This document shows, piece after piece, positions 24,043-32,403 of a DNA stretch of 64,000 bases. The position numbers and the translations under genes are program-made. Source of the stretch: Bacteroides_D sp963546395. Lineage in GTDB: Bacteria; Bacteroidota; Bacteroidia; Bacteroidales; CAJPTX01. Below the pieces are notes generated by a model. That model searched no databases, was not told where the DNA came from, and worked only from the letters and a program-made list of their open reading frames with translations. Location: NCBI GenBank assembly GCA_963546395.1, contig CAUUMS010000002.1, positions 1 to 64,000 on the forward strand, read 5' to 3'. Each line of letters begins with the position of its first letter. Within the stretch, counting starts at the first letter, position 1.

Positions 24043-24441
24043 TTACACCGATGCCAGACGCTCGGCAAATTCGTCGAGACCCTGCTGAATGCGCTTCTTC
24101 GCCATCATGCGTAGTAGTAGCGGTACTGCCGCATGTACTGTGATGCGAATGGCCGTGTCGTACTCCCCTACCTCCTTCAGCTGGATCCATGCCGTGAAGT
24201 TGAGCGGCGAATCCTCTGTTCCCGCTAGCTTGATGGTGCTGTTCGGTGTGCGATCGACAATGCGTAGACCCACCGAGAACTTCCCCTCCACGGTGAAACG
24301 GCACTCATCGTCCGTGGCGTGCACATCGCTCACGTGCTCATTCCCTGCCAGCTGACCCAGGTTCTTGAGCGTCGCCAGGCGTTCATACAGCTGCCACGCC
24401 GGTCGGCTCGACCGGGTAATCTTGCTCACGTACTTCTCCAT
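24043..24441 (-). CDS. START-like / SRPBCC-fold protein
   Basis: 132 residues from ATG 24441, which leaves 8 bases after pyrE; an upstream ATG at 24471 would overlap pyrE. The pattern MEKYVSKITRSSRPAWQLYE, a helix, then alternating beta strands (CRFTVEGKFSVGLRIVDR, LNFTAWIQLKEV, TAIRITVHAAVP) and a long C-terminal helix (LLRMMAKKRIQQGLDEFAER) is the helix-grip fold of the START/polyketide-cyclase superfamily. Such proteins hold a small hydrophobic ligand; the ligand here is unknown. Pairing with pyrE is common in Bacteroidota genomes as I recall. Confidence 0.7.
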   Translation of the reverse strand: MEKYVSKITRSSRPAWQLYERLATLKNLGQLAGNEHVSDVHATDDECRFTVEGKFSVGLRIVDRTPNSTIKLAGTEDSPLNFTAWIQLKEVGEYDTAIRITVHAAVPLLLRMMAKKRIQQGLDEFAERLASV

Positions 24442-24449
24442 GGAGCCGT

Positions 24450-25082
24450 CTATTGCGCCGCTTTGCCCCACGTCTCAGGGGCCTGTCGCCACTCGTTGAG
24501 TGAGCTCACTGTGTGCGCGTCCAGTTCCCCGCGAGCGGCGAGTAGCTCCACCAGGTGCGGATAGCTCTCCAGCGTGTGGCATGTCACAGCGGCACGCTCT
24601 AGGTTGGCCTTTGCCTGGGGGAAATCGTACGTGAATATGGCCACCATGCCCATCACTTGCACCCCCGCTGCGCGTAGTGCTTCGATGGCCCCGAGGCTGC
24701 TTCCCCCCGTGGAGATGAGGTCTTCTACCACCACCACGTTCGCCCCCTCGCGTAGCCAACCCTCAATCTGGTTGCCCAGTCCGTGCTCTTTGGGTTTGGG
24801 CCTCACGTACGCGAAGGGGAGCTTCAGGCTGTGCGCCACCAGAGCCCCGATGGCTATAGCCCCCGTGGCCACACCCACGATGGCCTCTGCATTCGGGTAC
24901 TCCCTCGCAATGATGGCCAGCATGCCATCGATGATTTTTTGTCTAGCTTCGTGGCTCGAGAGTGCCCTGCGGTTGTCGCAGTATATGGGCGAGAGCCAGC
25001 CCGAGGCCCACTGGAAGGGCTTGTCGGGCGAGAGGTGTATGGCTCCTACGGCCAAGAGATCGTCTAGAATAGAAGGCTGCAT
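24450..25082 (-). CDS. pyrE: Orotate phosphoribosyltransferase
   Basis: PyrE joins orotate to PRPP to make orotidine monophosphate in pyrimidine synthesis. The 210 residues include the N-terminal hood region (LSPDKPFQWASGWLSPIYCD), the loop AYVRPKPKEHGLGNQIEG that closes over PRPP (Lys residues of the flexible loop), and the PRPP-binding motif VVVVEDLISTGGSSL with paired acidic residues. It is divergent from the NUDIX gene with start codons almost touching, so its promoter must lie inside that gene. Confidence 0.93.
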   Translation of the reverse strand: MQPSILDDLLAVGAIHLSPDKPFQWASGWLSPIYCDNRRALSSHEARQKIIDGMLAIIAREYPNAEAIVGVATGAIAIGALVAHSLKLPFAYVRPKPKEHGLGNQIEGWLREGANVVVVEDLISTGGSSLGAIEALRAAGVQVMGMVAIFTYDFPQAKANLERAAVTCHTLESYPHLVELLAARGELDAHTVSSLNEWRQAPETWGKAAQ

Positions 25083-25703
25083 ATGAGCGGTTTATCCATT
25101 TACTGTGGCCATCGGCAGCTCTGCGTCTCCGATGCGCCGTGGCATACGCTGTGGGGGCCACACACGCTGCTGCTGGGAGCGGCAGCCCCTGAACTGGCTC
25201 CAAAGGTATTCGAAATTTTCGTCTCCTGCATCCATATAAACCGCGTCTGCATTCTGGGCTCTCCCGATGATGCGCTGCCTAGGGCTCTGCTGGCACTTTT
25301 TACCCCCATCACGGCCTGCGGCGGGGTGGTGCAGAACGACCAGGGGGAGATCCTGATGATTCAGCGTAACGGATTGCCCGACCTGCCCAAGGGTAAGCTG
25401 GAACCAGGAGAAACACTCGAGCAGGCCGCGCTGCGCGAAGTGCAGGAGGAGACCGGGGTGACGGGACTACACATCTTGCGTTCTCTCACCAGCACCCTAC
25501 ACTGCTACCAGATGGATGGCCGCTGGTGGCTGAAGACTACCCACTGGTACGCCATGCACACCTCCTCTGTCAGCGCGCTCACCCCTCAGCAGGAGGAGGG
25601 CATTAGCGCGGCGGAGTGGCTCTCCGAGTCCCGTGTCCACGAGCTAGCTGGGCGTGCCTACCCCACCATTCAGCAGGTGATGTCTGCCTTCCTAGCGCAG
25701 TGA
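25083..25703 (+). CDS. NUDIX hydrolase
   Basis: 206 residues. The Nudix box GX5EX7REUXEEXGU is seen as GKLEPGETLEQAALREVQEE followed by TGV, near residues 116-138, so metal-dependent diphosphatase activity is likely. It is preceded by GGVVQNDQGEILMIQRNGLP, the usual first strands. The first 75 residues are a Bacteroidota-type N-terminal domain (ending ALLALFTPITACGGV) rather than an artefact of a long start. Substrate unknown. The start adjoins that of pyrE on the other strand. Confidence 0.87.
   Translation: MSGLSIYCGHRQLCVSDAPWHTLWGPHTLLLGAAAPELAPKVFEIFVSCIHINRVCILGSPDDALPRALLALFTPITACGGVVQNDQGEILMIQRNGLPDLPKGKLEPGETLEQAALREVQEETGVTGLHILRSLTSTLHCYQMDGRWWLKTTHWYAMHTSSVSALTPQQEEGISAAEWLSESRVHELAGRAYPTIQQVMSAFLAQ
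25201..25208 (-). promoter_or_regulatory. Possible pyrE promoter -7 box within the NUDIX gene
   Basis: On the minus strand the bases read TACCTTTG, an exact TAnnTTTG match about 118 bases before the pyrE start. It lies inside the oppositely oriented NUDIX coding region, which the near-zero gap between the two genes would require. Confidence 0.4.
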
Positions 25704-25848
25704 TCTAAAGGCTTACCCCGAGTCTGCGCAGCAATCCTGCGGGCCGTTTCTACGCCGATGGTTGCCTCTCGGTGCGGAGCCTAGTGCTGCTATCCATTCC
25801 CCGTGGCCAGAGCGCATCACGCACTCCTTACACTGCGGTAGCTCGATC

Positions 25849-28626
25849 CTACTCCAGATGACCCCAGTCGTGCCCAACGGCCGTGTCCACCACCAGCGGC
25901 ACGCTTAGCCTTGCGGCATTCTGCATGCCATGCACCACGAGAGCCTGCACGCGCTCGAGTTCGTGGGCAGGGCAGTCGAAAATCAACTCGTCGTGCACCT
26001 GAAGTATCAGCTTGCTCTCCAGCTGTGCGATGGTCATATGCTGGTCGATATCCACCATCGCTTTCTTGATGATGTCTGCGGCCGTGCCCTGTATGGGGGC
26101 GTTGATGGCATTGCGCTCCGCAGCCGCACGTTGATTGCTATCGGTCGAATTGATGTCGGGTATCCACCGCTTGCGTCCCCATAGCGTCTGCGAGTAGCCC
26201 AGCTGCCGAGCCTGCTGCACGCTCGTCTGCATGTACCTCTCCACGGCAGGGTAAAGGGCGAAGTAGTCCTTGATGAACTGATTGGCCTCGCTTACCCCGA
26301 TGTTGAGCTGCTGCGAGAGCCCGAAGGCCGAGATGCCATACACCATGCCGAAGTTGGTCCGTTTGGCATGCTCGCGTTGCGATGCAGTTACCGCCTCGGG
26401 GTCTATGCGGAAGATCTTAGCCGCCGTGGCCCGGTGGATGTCCTGCCCGTGGCGAAAGGCCTCAACCATTGCCTCGTCCTGCGCCATATGCGCCATCAGG
26501 CGAAGCTCTATCTGCGAGTAATCGGCCGAGAGGAGTACCCCCCCGGGCTGCGCGCTCACGAATGCACCCCGAATGCCCTTACCCACGGCACTGCGCACCG
26601 GGATGTTCTGCATGTTCGGGCGGCTGGAGCTCAGGCGGCCCGTGCCGGCTACTGCCTGATTGAACTGCGCATGGATGCGCCCAGTCTTGGGGTTCACCAG
26701 CTGGGGGAGAGCATCCACATAGGTACTCAGCAGCTTCTTGCGCTCCCGATAGTCCAGGATGTCCCGCACCACGGGATGCGCGGCGCTGTACTTTTGCAGC
26801 TCCACCTCACTCGTGTTGTATTGCCCCGACTTGGTCTTCTTGGCCTTTTCGGCAATGCGGAGCTGTCCAAACAGGAATTCACCCACCTGCTTCGGCGAGT
26901 CGATGTTAAGGGTCTCATTGTGCGCTGCGCTGCGAATGCGGTCCGCGAGCGCATTCTGCTCTCCCATCAGCGTATTACGCAACTCGGCTAGCCGTGATGG
27001 ATCTAGCGCAATGCCTTGCCACTCCATGTCGGCCAGCACCCGTAGCAGTGGCCGCTCGATGTCGAGGTAAAGGGCCGCAAGGCCCTCCTCTTCCACGCGA
27101 GGCCACAGGGCCTCGTAGAGCTGCAATGCCACGTCGGCATCCTCGGCTGCATACTCTCCCAGCTCAGCTATCGGCACCTGGAGGATGGACTGCGGATCGG
27201 TCTTCACCTCGGGTACCACCTGCTCGATGGGTATGGGCTGATAGTTCAGCTCCTGCATGGCGAGCAGATCTAGCCCATGCCGCCCGTCGGGGGATAGCAG
27301 GTAGTGCAGTAGCATAGTGTCGTAGAGGGCCCCGTGCACCTCGAGTCCCATCCCCCGGAGCATCAGCAGGTCGAATTTCAGGTTATGACCCACGAACTGC
27401 TTATCCTTCGATGCCAGCACGCCCTGCACCTTCTCCCGCGCTCCGGCCACGTCGAGGGAGACATTCTCAAGGGGGAGGTACCACCCCGAGTGGGGTGCCG
27501 TGCTGAACGAAATGCCCACCACCCGGTCGTCCAGGAAGGAGAGACCGGTGGTCTCCGTGTCGATGGCGATGATCTCGGCCTGTATCAGCTCGTCCACCAT
27601 GCTCGCCACCTGCGCATCCGACTCTATCACCGTGTAATTGTGCTCGGTGTCCTGAACAGTGTGCATGGCACGCCCTGCGGTAGGGAATGCGCCCCCAGCG
27701 CTGTTGGGAGCCTGCTCGCTCGCAGCCACCAGGTAGCCCAGCAGATCTTTCCCTAGCGTGCTGAACTCTAGGGCACTCAGCTTGGCTGTGGCCGTGTCCA
27801 CCTGTGGAGCTTTGACGCGTAGAGCCTCCAGATCGCCTGGAACAGGGGCATCCCGACGAATCGTCACCAGCATGCGCGAGAGGTCTAGTCCCTCCCCGGA
27901 CTGGGCGATGCGCTCGGCCATCTTGGGGGATAGCTTGCCCAGATTTCCGCGCAGCCGCTCGATGGAGCCGTACTTGCTAATGAGCGTGGCAGCCGTCTTC
28001 TCCCCGATGCCCGGCACCCCGGGCACATTGTCCGACACATCTCCCCAGAGGGCGAGGATGTCGATGAATTGCTCTGCCCGCATGAGCCCATACTTAGCTA
28101 GCAGGTCATGCTCGGTGGTGCGCTCGTACTCCTGCCCATTGCGCTTGGGACGCAGAATGCTGGTGTATGGCCCCAGTAGCTGCTGGTAGTCCTTGTCGGG
28201 CGTCAGCAGCACCACATGCGTGTAGGGATCAGCGTAGCGTTGCACGAGCGAGCCAGCCAGGTCATCAGCCTCAAATCCGGGCTCCTCCAGCATGCAGAGT
28301 CCCAGCTCGGGTAGCAGATCTTTAACGACAGTGGCACCATATGATACCGCCTCTGGCGTTGGAGGGCGATGCGCTTTATACTCAGGGTACTGTGCATTGC
28401 GGAATGAGCCCCCCTTGGGGTCGAACACCACGGCCACATGGCTCGGCTGCTCGCCCTTCAGGCAATCGAGTAGGGTGCGTAGCAATCCGAAGGCGGCCGA
28501 TGTGTTACGGCCATCCGAGGTGAGTAGGGGACGATCGCCAAAGGCGAAGTGAGCCCGGTAGAGGAGCGCGTAGGCATCCACCACCAGGAGTTTATTCGAT
28601 GCGGGAAGATCGGGGAAAAGCGTCAA
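25849..28626 (-). CDS. polA: DNA polymerase I
   Basis: 925 residues with all three activities. The 5' nuclease domain opens LLVVDAYALLYRAHFAFGDR and has EEPGFEADDLAGSL and a helix-hairpin-helix GVPGIGEKTAATLI. The 3'-5' proofreading domain is intact (IAIDTETTGLSFLDDR with both acidic residues; GHNLKFDLLML; EYAAEDADVALQLY). Polymerase motif A is LLSADYSQIELRLMAH (about 699), motif B RTNFGMVYGISAFGLSQQ, and motif C LQVHDELIF (about 878). It fills gaps after Okazaki fragment processing and excision repair. The frame has no ATG at a sensible position; a TTG at 28626, 50 bases after a -7 box, is the best start. Confidence 0.95.
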   Translation of the reverse strand: MTLFPDLPASNKLLVVDAYALLYRAHFAFGDRPLLTSDGRNTSAAFGLLRTLLDCLKGEQPSHVAVVFDPKGGSFRNAQYPEYKAHRPPTPEAVSYGATVVKDLLPELGLCMLEEPGFEADDLAGSLVQRYADPYTHVVLLTPDKDYQQLLGPYTSILRPKRNGQEYERTTEHDLLAKYGLMRAEQFIDILALWGDVSDNVPGVPGIGEKTAATLISKYGSIERLRGNLGKLSPKMAERIAQSGEGLDLSRMLVTIRRDAPVPGDLEALRVKAPQVDTATAKLSALEFSTLGKDLLGYLVAASEQAPNSAGGAFPTAGRAMHTVQDTEHNYTVIESDAQVASMVDELIQAEIIAIDTETTGLSFLDDRVVGISFSTAPHSGWYLPLENVSLDVAGAREKVQGVLASKDKQFVGHNLKFDLLMLRGMGLEVHGALYDTMLLHYLLSPDGRHGLDLLAMQELNYQPIPIEQVVPEVKTDPQSILQVPIAELGEYAAEDADVALQLYEALWPRVEEEGLAALYLDIERPLLRVLADMEWQGIALDPSRLAELRNTLMGEQNALADRIRSAAHNETLNIDSPKQVGEFLFGQLRIAEKAKKTKSGQYNTSEVELQKYSAAHPVVRDILDYRERKKLLSTYVDALPQLVNPKTGRIHAQFNQAVAGTGRLSSSRPNMQNIPVRSAVGKGIRGAFVSAQPGGVLLSADYSQIELRLMAHMAQDEAMVEAFRHGQDIHRATAAKIFRIDPEAVTASQREHAKRTNFGMVYGISAFGLSQQLNIGVSEANQFIKDYFALYPAVERYMQTSVQQARQLGYSQTLWGRKRWIPDINSTDSNQRAAAERNAINAPIQGTAADIIKKAMVDIDQHMTIAQLESKLILQVHDELIFDCPAHELERVQALVVHGMQNAARLSVPLVVDTAVGHDWGHLE

Positions 28627-28676
28627 GTCGCAAGCGTGTGATGAGGGGCTGGGGACAGCCCTCGTTGGTTTGTTGG

Positions 28677-28684
28677 CAAAGATA
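28677..28684 (-). promoter_or_regulatory. Promoter -7 box for polA
   Basis: TATCTTTG on the minus strand, an exact TAnnTTTG match, about 50 bases ahead of the TTG start of polA. Confidence 0.55.
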
Positions 28685-28766
28685 GGGAATCCGCATCGAG
28701 TGCCTGGGGCTCACTGCGAGGATTGCTCTCAGCGCAGAACGCAGGTGCCGATTGTCCGAAACGCAA

Positions 28767-28774
28767 TACCTTTG
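28767..28774 (+). promoter_or_regulatory. Promoter -7 box for the RsmI-like gene
   Basis: TACCTTTG, an exact TAnnTTTG match, 34 bases ahead of the ATG at 28809. No -33 element at the right distance was found. Confidence 0.5.
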
Positions 28775-28808
28775 CCCGTAGGCTGCGCAGGCTGGCAGCC
28801 ATGGTGCC

Positions 28809-29525
28809 ATGGAAGACTCTGGTGCAGTGGGTACGCTCGTGCTGATCCCCTCCCCGTTGGGGGAGGAGTGGGAGGGGCGCACCCTGCCTGCGTTGGCGTT
28901 GGAGCGGGTGCGGGAGTTGCGCTATTTCGCCGTGGAGGAGCTCCGGACAGCCCGTCGTTACCTGGCGAAGCTGGTCATGCCGGTACCCATCGGGGAGCTG
29001 GAGCTAGAGCCATTCGATCGCCGATCCTCGTTAGCCGATGCGCAACGCTTGCTGGCCCCAGTGCGTGGGGGGCTGTCGCTGGGGGTCATCTCCGAGGCGG
29101 GAGCTCCGGGCATTGCCGATCCGGGGGCCCTGCTTGTGGCCGAGGCGCATCGTTTGGGTATCCCTGTGGAGCCTCTCGTGGGCCCCAGCAGCATTCTGCT
29201 CACCCTGATGGCTAGCGGTCTCAACGGGCAGAATTTCGCCTTCGTGGGCTACCTCCCTGTCGAATCGGCCGCGCGCATCCAGCGCATTCATCAGCTCGAG
29301 CACCGGGCTCAGCGAGAGGGCCAGTCGCAGCTCTTCATCGAGACACCCTACCGCAACGAGTCGCTGCTTCAGCAGCTGCTCACCAGCCTATTGCCACGCA
29401 CGCAGCTCTGCCTCGGCTACGGATTGCACAATCCGGGTGGCTGGGTGCGCACAAAGCCCGTGGCGCAGTGGAGGAAAGCGGTTCCCCACCTGGGTAAAAC
29501 GCCCACCCTCTTCGCCATCCTCTGA
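28809..29525 (+). CDS. RsmI-like SAM-dependent methyltransferase
   Basis: 238 residues of the tetrapyrrole-methylase fold, in the group that includes RsmI, the 16S rRNA (cytidine-2'-O-)-methyltransferase. It opens GTLVLIPSPLGEEWEGRTLP (family GxLxxVxTPIGNxxDxTxRA, here SPLG). The SAM-binding block is GVISEAGAPGIADPGALLVA, followed by VEPLVGPSSILLTLMASGLN and FVGYLPV. It has FIETPYRNESLLQQLL in the second domain. It is shorter than E. coli RsmI, lacking the C-terminal extension, as in the Bacteroidota branch, so the target may differ. Divergent from polA. Confidence 0.82.
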   Translation: MEDSGAVGTLVLIPSPLGEEWEGRTLPALALERVRELRYFAVEELRTARRYLAKLVMPVPIGELELEPFDRRSSLADAQRLLAPVRGGLSLGVISEAGAPGIADPGALLVAEAHRLGIPVEPLVGPSSILLTLMASGLNGQNFAFVGYLPVESAARIQRIHQLEHRAQREGQSQLFIETPYRNESLLQQLLTSLLPRTQLCLGYGLHNPGGWVRTKPVAQWRKAVPHLGKTPTLFAIL

Positions 29526-29688
29526 GGGTCGCCGCTGTTACCACCCCACCCCCTCGCTAAGCTCTGAGAGCCGTTAGGAGCCAGTGGCCTCTTTCCCGGC
29601 TGACGATTCTATACCTCGGGGGTAGTTCTCCACCCTATTTCGATCGCCTCTTTGTGTGTGGAAACGGCTGATCCTCACCGGGGTAACA

Positions 29689-29757
29689 ACGTAGCAGAAC
29701 CGTACCAAATCCGTAGCAAGTCCTACCAAATTGGGACTTGATACGTCGTTGCTACGT
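29689..29757. repeat. Palindromic dispersed element, copy B
   Basis: A 69-base imperfect palindrome. The left arm (29689-29708) reads ACGTAGCAGAACCGTACCAA, and the reverse complement of the right arm (29738-29757) matches it at 15 of 20 positions. A nested inverted repeat AAGTCC/GGACTT (29718-29723, 29734-29739) lies in the centre. The left arm shares 17 consecutive bases with copy A; the centre (CCGTAGCAAGTCC) resembles copy C. The most symmetrical of the three copies. Confidence 0.8.
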
Positions 29758-30124
29758 AGTTGGTACCTCGCGGCTAGCTCCTATCCCGCATACAATCGAT
29801 ACTTGGGGACATGATTTCTGTGCCATTCTACCCGCTTGTATATCTACGCATCGAACGCTTATTTCGCATCGAATGCGTGCGTATGGTTCGTCAGATTGAC
29901 CAAAAGCCGTTGAGATAAAGCCGAGCGCGCTATTTGCGGGGCTGATGTCGGTAACATTCGCGGGGATGGCTCCGTACCACTGTGGCGAGGCACCTCCCAG
30001 GCAATGCGGGGTGGGCCTCGGGGCGTAGATGCGTTGTTCGAGTCGCAGCGCGCTACGGGCTTGCGGAGAGTCGCATAGGACGTGGCTGCGAGGGGAGCTA
30101 ATCCCCCAGCGGGGCAAAAAACGC

Positions 30125-30132
30125 TACCTTTG
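30125..30132 (+). promoter_or_regulatory. Promoter -7 box for the PpiD-like gene
   Basis: TACCTTTG, an exact TAnnTTTG match, 57 bases before the ATG at 30190. It may drive the four-gene run that ends at the terminator at 37703. Confidence 0.6.
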
Positions 30133-30189
30133 CGTATTCATGGCCTGTAGTAGGCGTTGTTGGCAATCGAATAAATGTTTGAGGAATAG

Positions 30190-32355
30190 ATGGCTACGTT
30201 AGAGACTTTGCGGAATAGGGCGGGCGTGCTGGTCGCCGCCGTGATCGGCCTGGCCCTGCTGGCATTTATCCTGGGCGATTTCAGCCAGGGGCGTTCGGTG
30301 TTCAGCTCCGATAGCGCGGATGTGGGGAGTGTAGACGGCACGGCGCTGAGCTACCAGAACTTCCAGCAGATGTTCGATAATCAGATCAACATCATGCAGG
30401 CCTACTCGCGTGAGGGGGCCAACACCGAGGCCATGTCGGAGCAGGTGCGCAACCAGGTGTGGGAGCGTTTCGTGCGTCAGCAGATGCTCGAGCGCGAGTA
30501 CGACCTCCTGGGACTGGGCTTCACCACCGATGAGCTCTCGAGCTACATCATCGGCAATGAGATACACCCAGCGGTGCGTCAGATTTTCACCAATCCGCAG
30601 ACCCAAGAGTTCGACCGCCAACAGATGCTCAACTTTCTGCAAAACCTCGAGAGTGGCGTGAGCCCCGAGCAGCGGGCCTACTGGCTGGAGGTGGAGCAGG
30701 AGATCATGGATGAGCGCATGATGCAGAAGTACGTGACGCTGGTTGCGAAGGGGCTGGGGGTAACGAAGTTCGACGTGGCCTTCCAGGATTCGCTCGCCGC
30801 CAGCTCGGTGGATGCGGCCTACGTGTTTAAGCCCTACAGCGCGGAACCCGACTCGCTCTACAAGGTCTCGGAGGCTGAGGCAAAGGCCTACTACAAGCAG
30901 AACCGCGAGAAGTATCGCGACGTGACGCGGCGCGACATGGCCTACGTGAGCTTCCCGCTCAAGCCGGGCGAGCTGGATTTTGAGGCGGCGCGGGAGGGAC
31001 TCAGCAAGCTGGCCCAAGAATTTATGGCCACCCCAGAGCCGATGCTCTTCGCGCAGCAGAATGGCGACTACAGGAGCAAGGGTGCCTGGGTGAGCGAGAG
31101 CGACCTCCCGAGCTCTGTGGCTGCCTGGCTGGCCGAGGGTGTGGCCACCGATTCGCTCTCGCCGGTGCTCCGCGAGGGGGATGAGTTCATGATGGCCCGC
31201 CTGATAGGGCGTCGCAGTTTACCCGACTCGGTGAAGGCGCGCCATATCCTCTTCTCGTTCCAGAAATACCCGCAAGCCGTGGCGCAGCAAAAGGCCGACA
31301 GCGTGGCCGACTTGCTACGCGCTGGTGACGGTAGCTTTGCCGCAATGGCGGAGGAGCTATCGGACGATCCCGGCTCCAAGAGCCAGGGTGGCGACTTGGG
31401 CTGGTTTGCCGCGGGACGCATGGTGCAGCCGTTCAATGATGCGTGCTTCGAGGGTCGTAAGGGTGACATCACGGTGGTGACCACCACGTACGGGGTGCAC
31501 GTGATCGAGATAGAGGATCAGGGTGGCAGCTCGCCCAGGTTGCAGGTGGCTATCCTGTCGCGCAAGGCTGAGGCGGGTAACCACACCTACCAGACGGTGT
31601 TCAACCAGGCCAGTGCCTTCGCCTCGAATGCGCACGTGGAGGCCCCATCATGGTGGGGACGGCTCACGGGTAAGGGGGCTGCGCGCAAGGAGCAGGCGGA
31701 GCAGATGTTCGATTCGCTGGCCTCTGCGCAGAACCTGTCGAAGCTGATGGCCAACGGCATTGAGAGCACTTGGGCTCGCATCAATGGTCTGGACAACTCC
31801 CGCGAGATGGTGCGCTGGGCCTATGAGGCCACGCCGGGCGATGTGTCGAAGGTGTTTGAGCTGGGCGACCAATTCGTGGTGGCCCTGCTGCTACGAGTGC
31901 GTGAGAGCGAGGACGGCTACGCAACCTTCGAGGCAGTGCGAGACGATGTGGAGCGCGATGCGCGGCTAGAGATGAAGCGCGAGGCGCTGGGGCGCCGCTT
32001 TGCGGAGGCATTCAAGGGACAGTCAGATATCAATGCGCTGGCTAGCAGCCTGGGCGAATCGGTGCGTCGTGCGGATGGGATCACATTCAACGCCTACGCT
32101 TTCGGGCAGGAGGGGTTTGAGCCTGCGGCGGTAGGGGCGGCCTCTGCGCTCAAGGGTGCGCAGGTGGCAGTGCCAGTGGTGGGAAATGCCGGGGTGTTTG
32201 CCATCCAGGCCGAGTCGGTGGGTGCCAATGCGAATCCTGCGCCAGTCGATAGGGCCTCGTTGCAGGATGGGCTGCGTCGCAATGTGAGCTACGAGGTGCT
32301 GGGATCGCTGCGGGACATGTCAGATATACGCGACAATCGGGCGCGCTTCTTCTAG
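30190..32355 (+). CDS. PpiD-like periplasmic peptidyl-prolyl isomerase / chaperone
   Basis: 721 residues. One N-terminal transmembrane anchor (residues 14-34, AAVIGLALLAFILGD), a SurA_N-type chaperone region (about 35-330), and one parvulin rotamase domain at about 345-445: VKARHILFSFQ, GSFAAMAEELSDDPGSKSQG, GDLGWFAAGRMVQPFNDACF and YGVHVIEIED. The layout is that of PpiD, an inner-membrane anchored foldase that receives proteins leaving the Sec translocon. It heads a run that includes a lipoprotein and two outer-membrane proteins, which fits a role in envelope protein folding. Confidence 0.88.
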   Translation: MATLETLRNRAGVLVAAVIGLALLAFILGDFSQGRSVFSSDSADVGSVDGTALSYQNFQQMFDNQINIMQAYSREGANTEAMSEQVRNQVWERFVRQQMLEREYDLLGLGFTTDELSSYIIGNEIHPAVRQIFTNPQTQEFDRQQMLNFLQNLESGVSPEQRAYWLEVEQEIMDERMMQKYVTLVAKGLGVTKFDVAFQDSLAASSVDAAYVFKPYSAEPDSLYKVSEAEAKAYYKQNREKYRDVTRRDMAYVSFPLKPGELDFEAAREGLSKLAQEFMATPEPMLFAQQNGDYRSKGAWVSESDLPSSVAAWLAEGVATDSLSPVLREGDEFMMARLIGRRSLPDSVKARHILFSFQKYPQAVAQQKADSVADLLRAGDGSFAAMAEELSDDPGSKSQGGDLGWFAAGRMVQPFNDACFEGRKGDITVVTTTYGVHVIEIEDQGGSSPRLQVAILSRKAEAGNHTYQTVFNQASAFASNAHVEAPSWWGRLTGKGAARKEQAEQMFDSLASAQNLSKLMANGIESTWARINGLDNSREMVRWAYEATPGDVSKVFELGDQFVVALLLRVRESEDGYATFEAVRDDVERDARLEMKREALGRRFAEAFKGQSDINALASSLGESVRRADGITFNAYAFGQEGFEPAAVGAASALKGAQVAVPVVGNAGVFAIQAESVGANANPAPVDRASLQDGLRRNVSYEVLGSLRDMSDIRDNRARFF

Positions 32356-32403
32356 CGCACCCCGTTGGGGATTTTTGAAGCTAGGGATTAACGGATTCGG
32401 ACT

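Larger units (their letters stand above)
29526..30189. other. Long intergenic region with palindromic element
   Basis: About 660 bases without a gene. It contains palindromic element copy B (29689-29757) and a -7 box at 30125. A minus-strand frame of 121 codons (29752-30117) has no recognisable family features and overlaps the end of the element; it is not called. Confidence 0.55.

Noticed and set aside
29752..30117. 121-codon minus-strand frame in the 29.5-30.2 kb gap
   Set aside because: No domain, membrane or signal features; starts inside the right flank of the palindromic element region.
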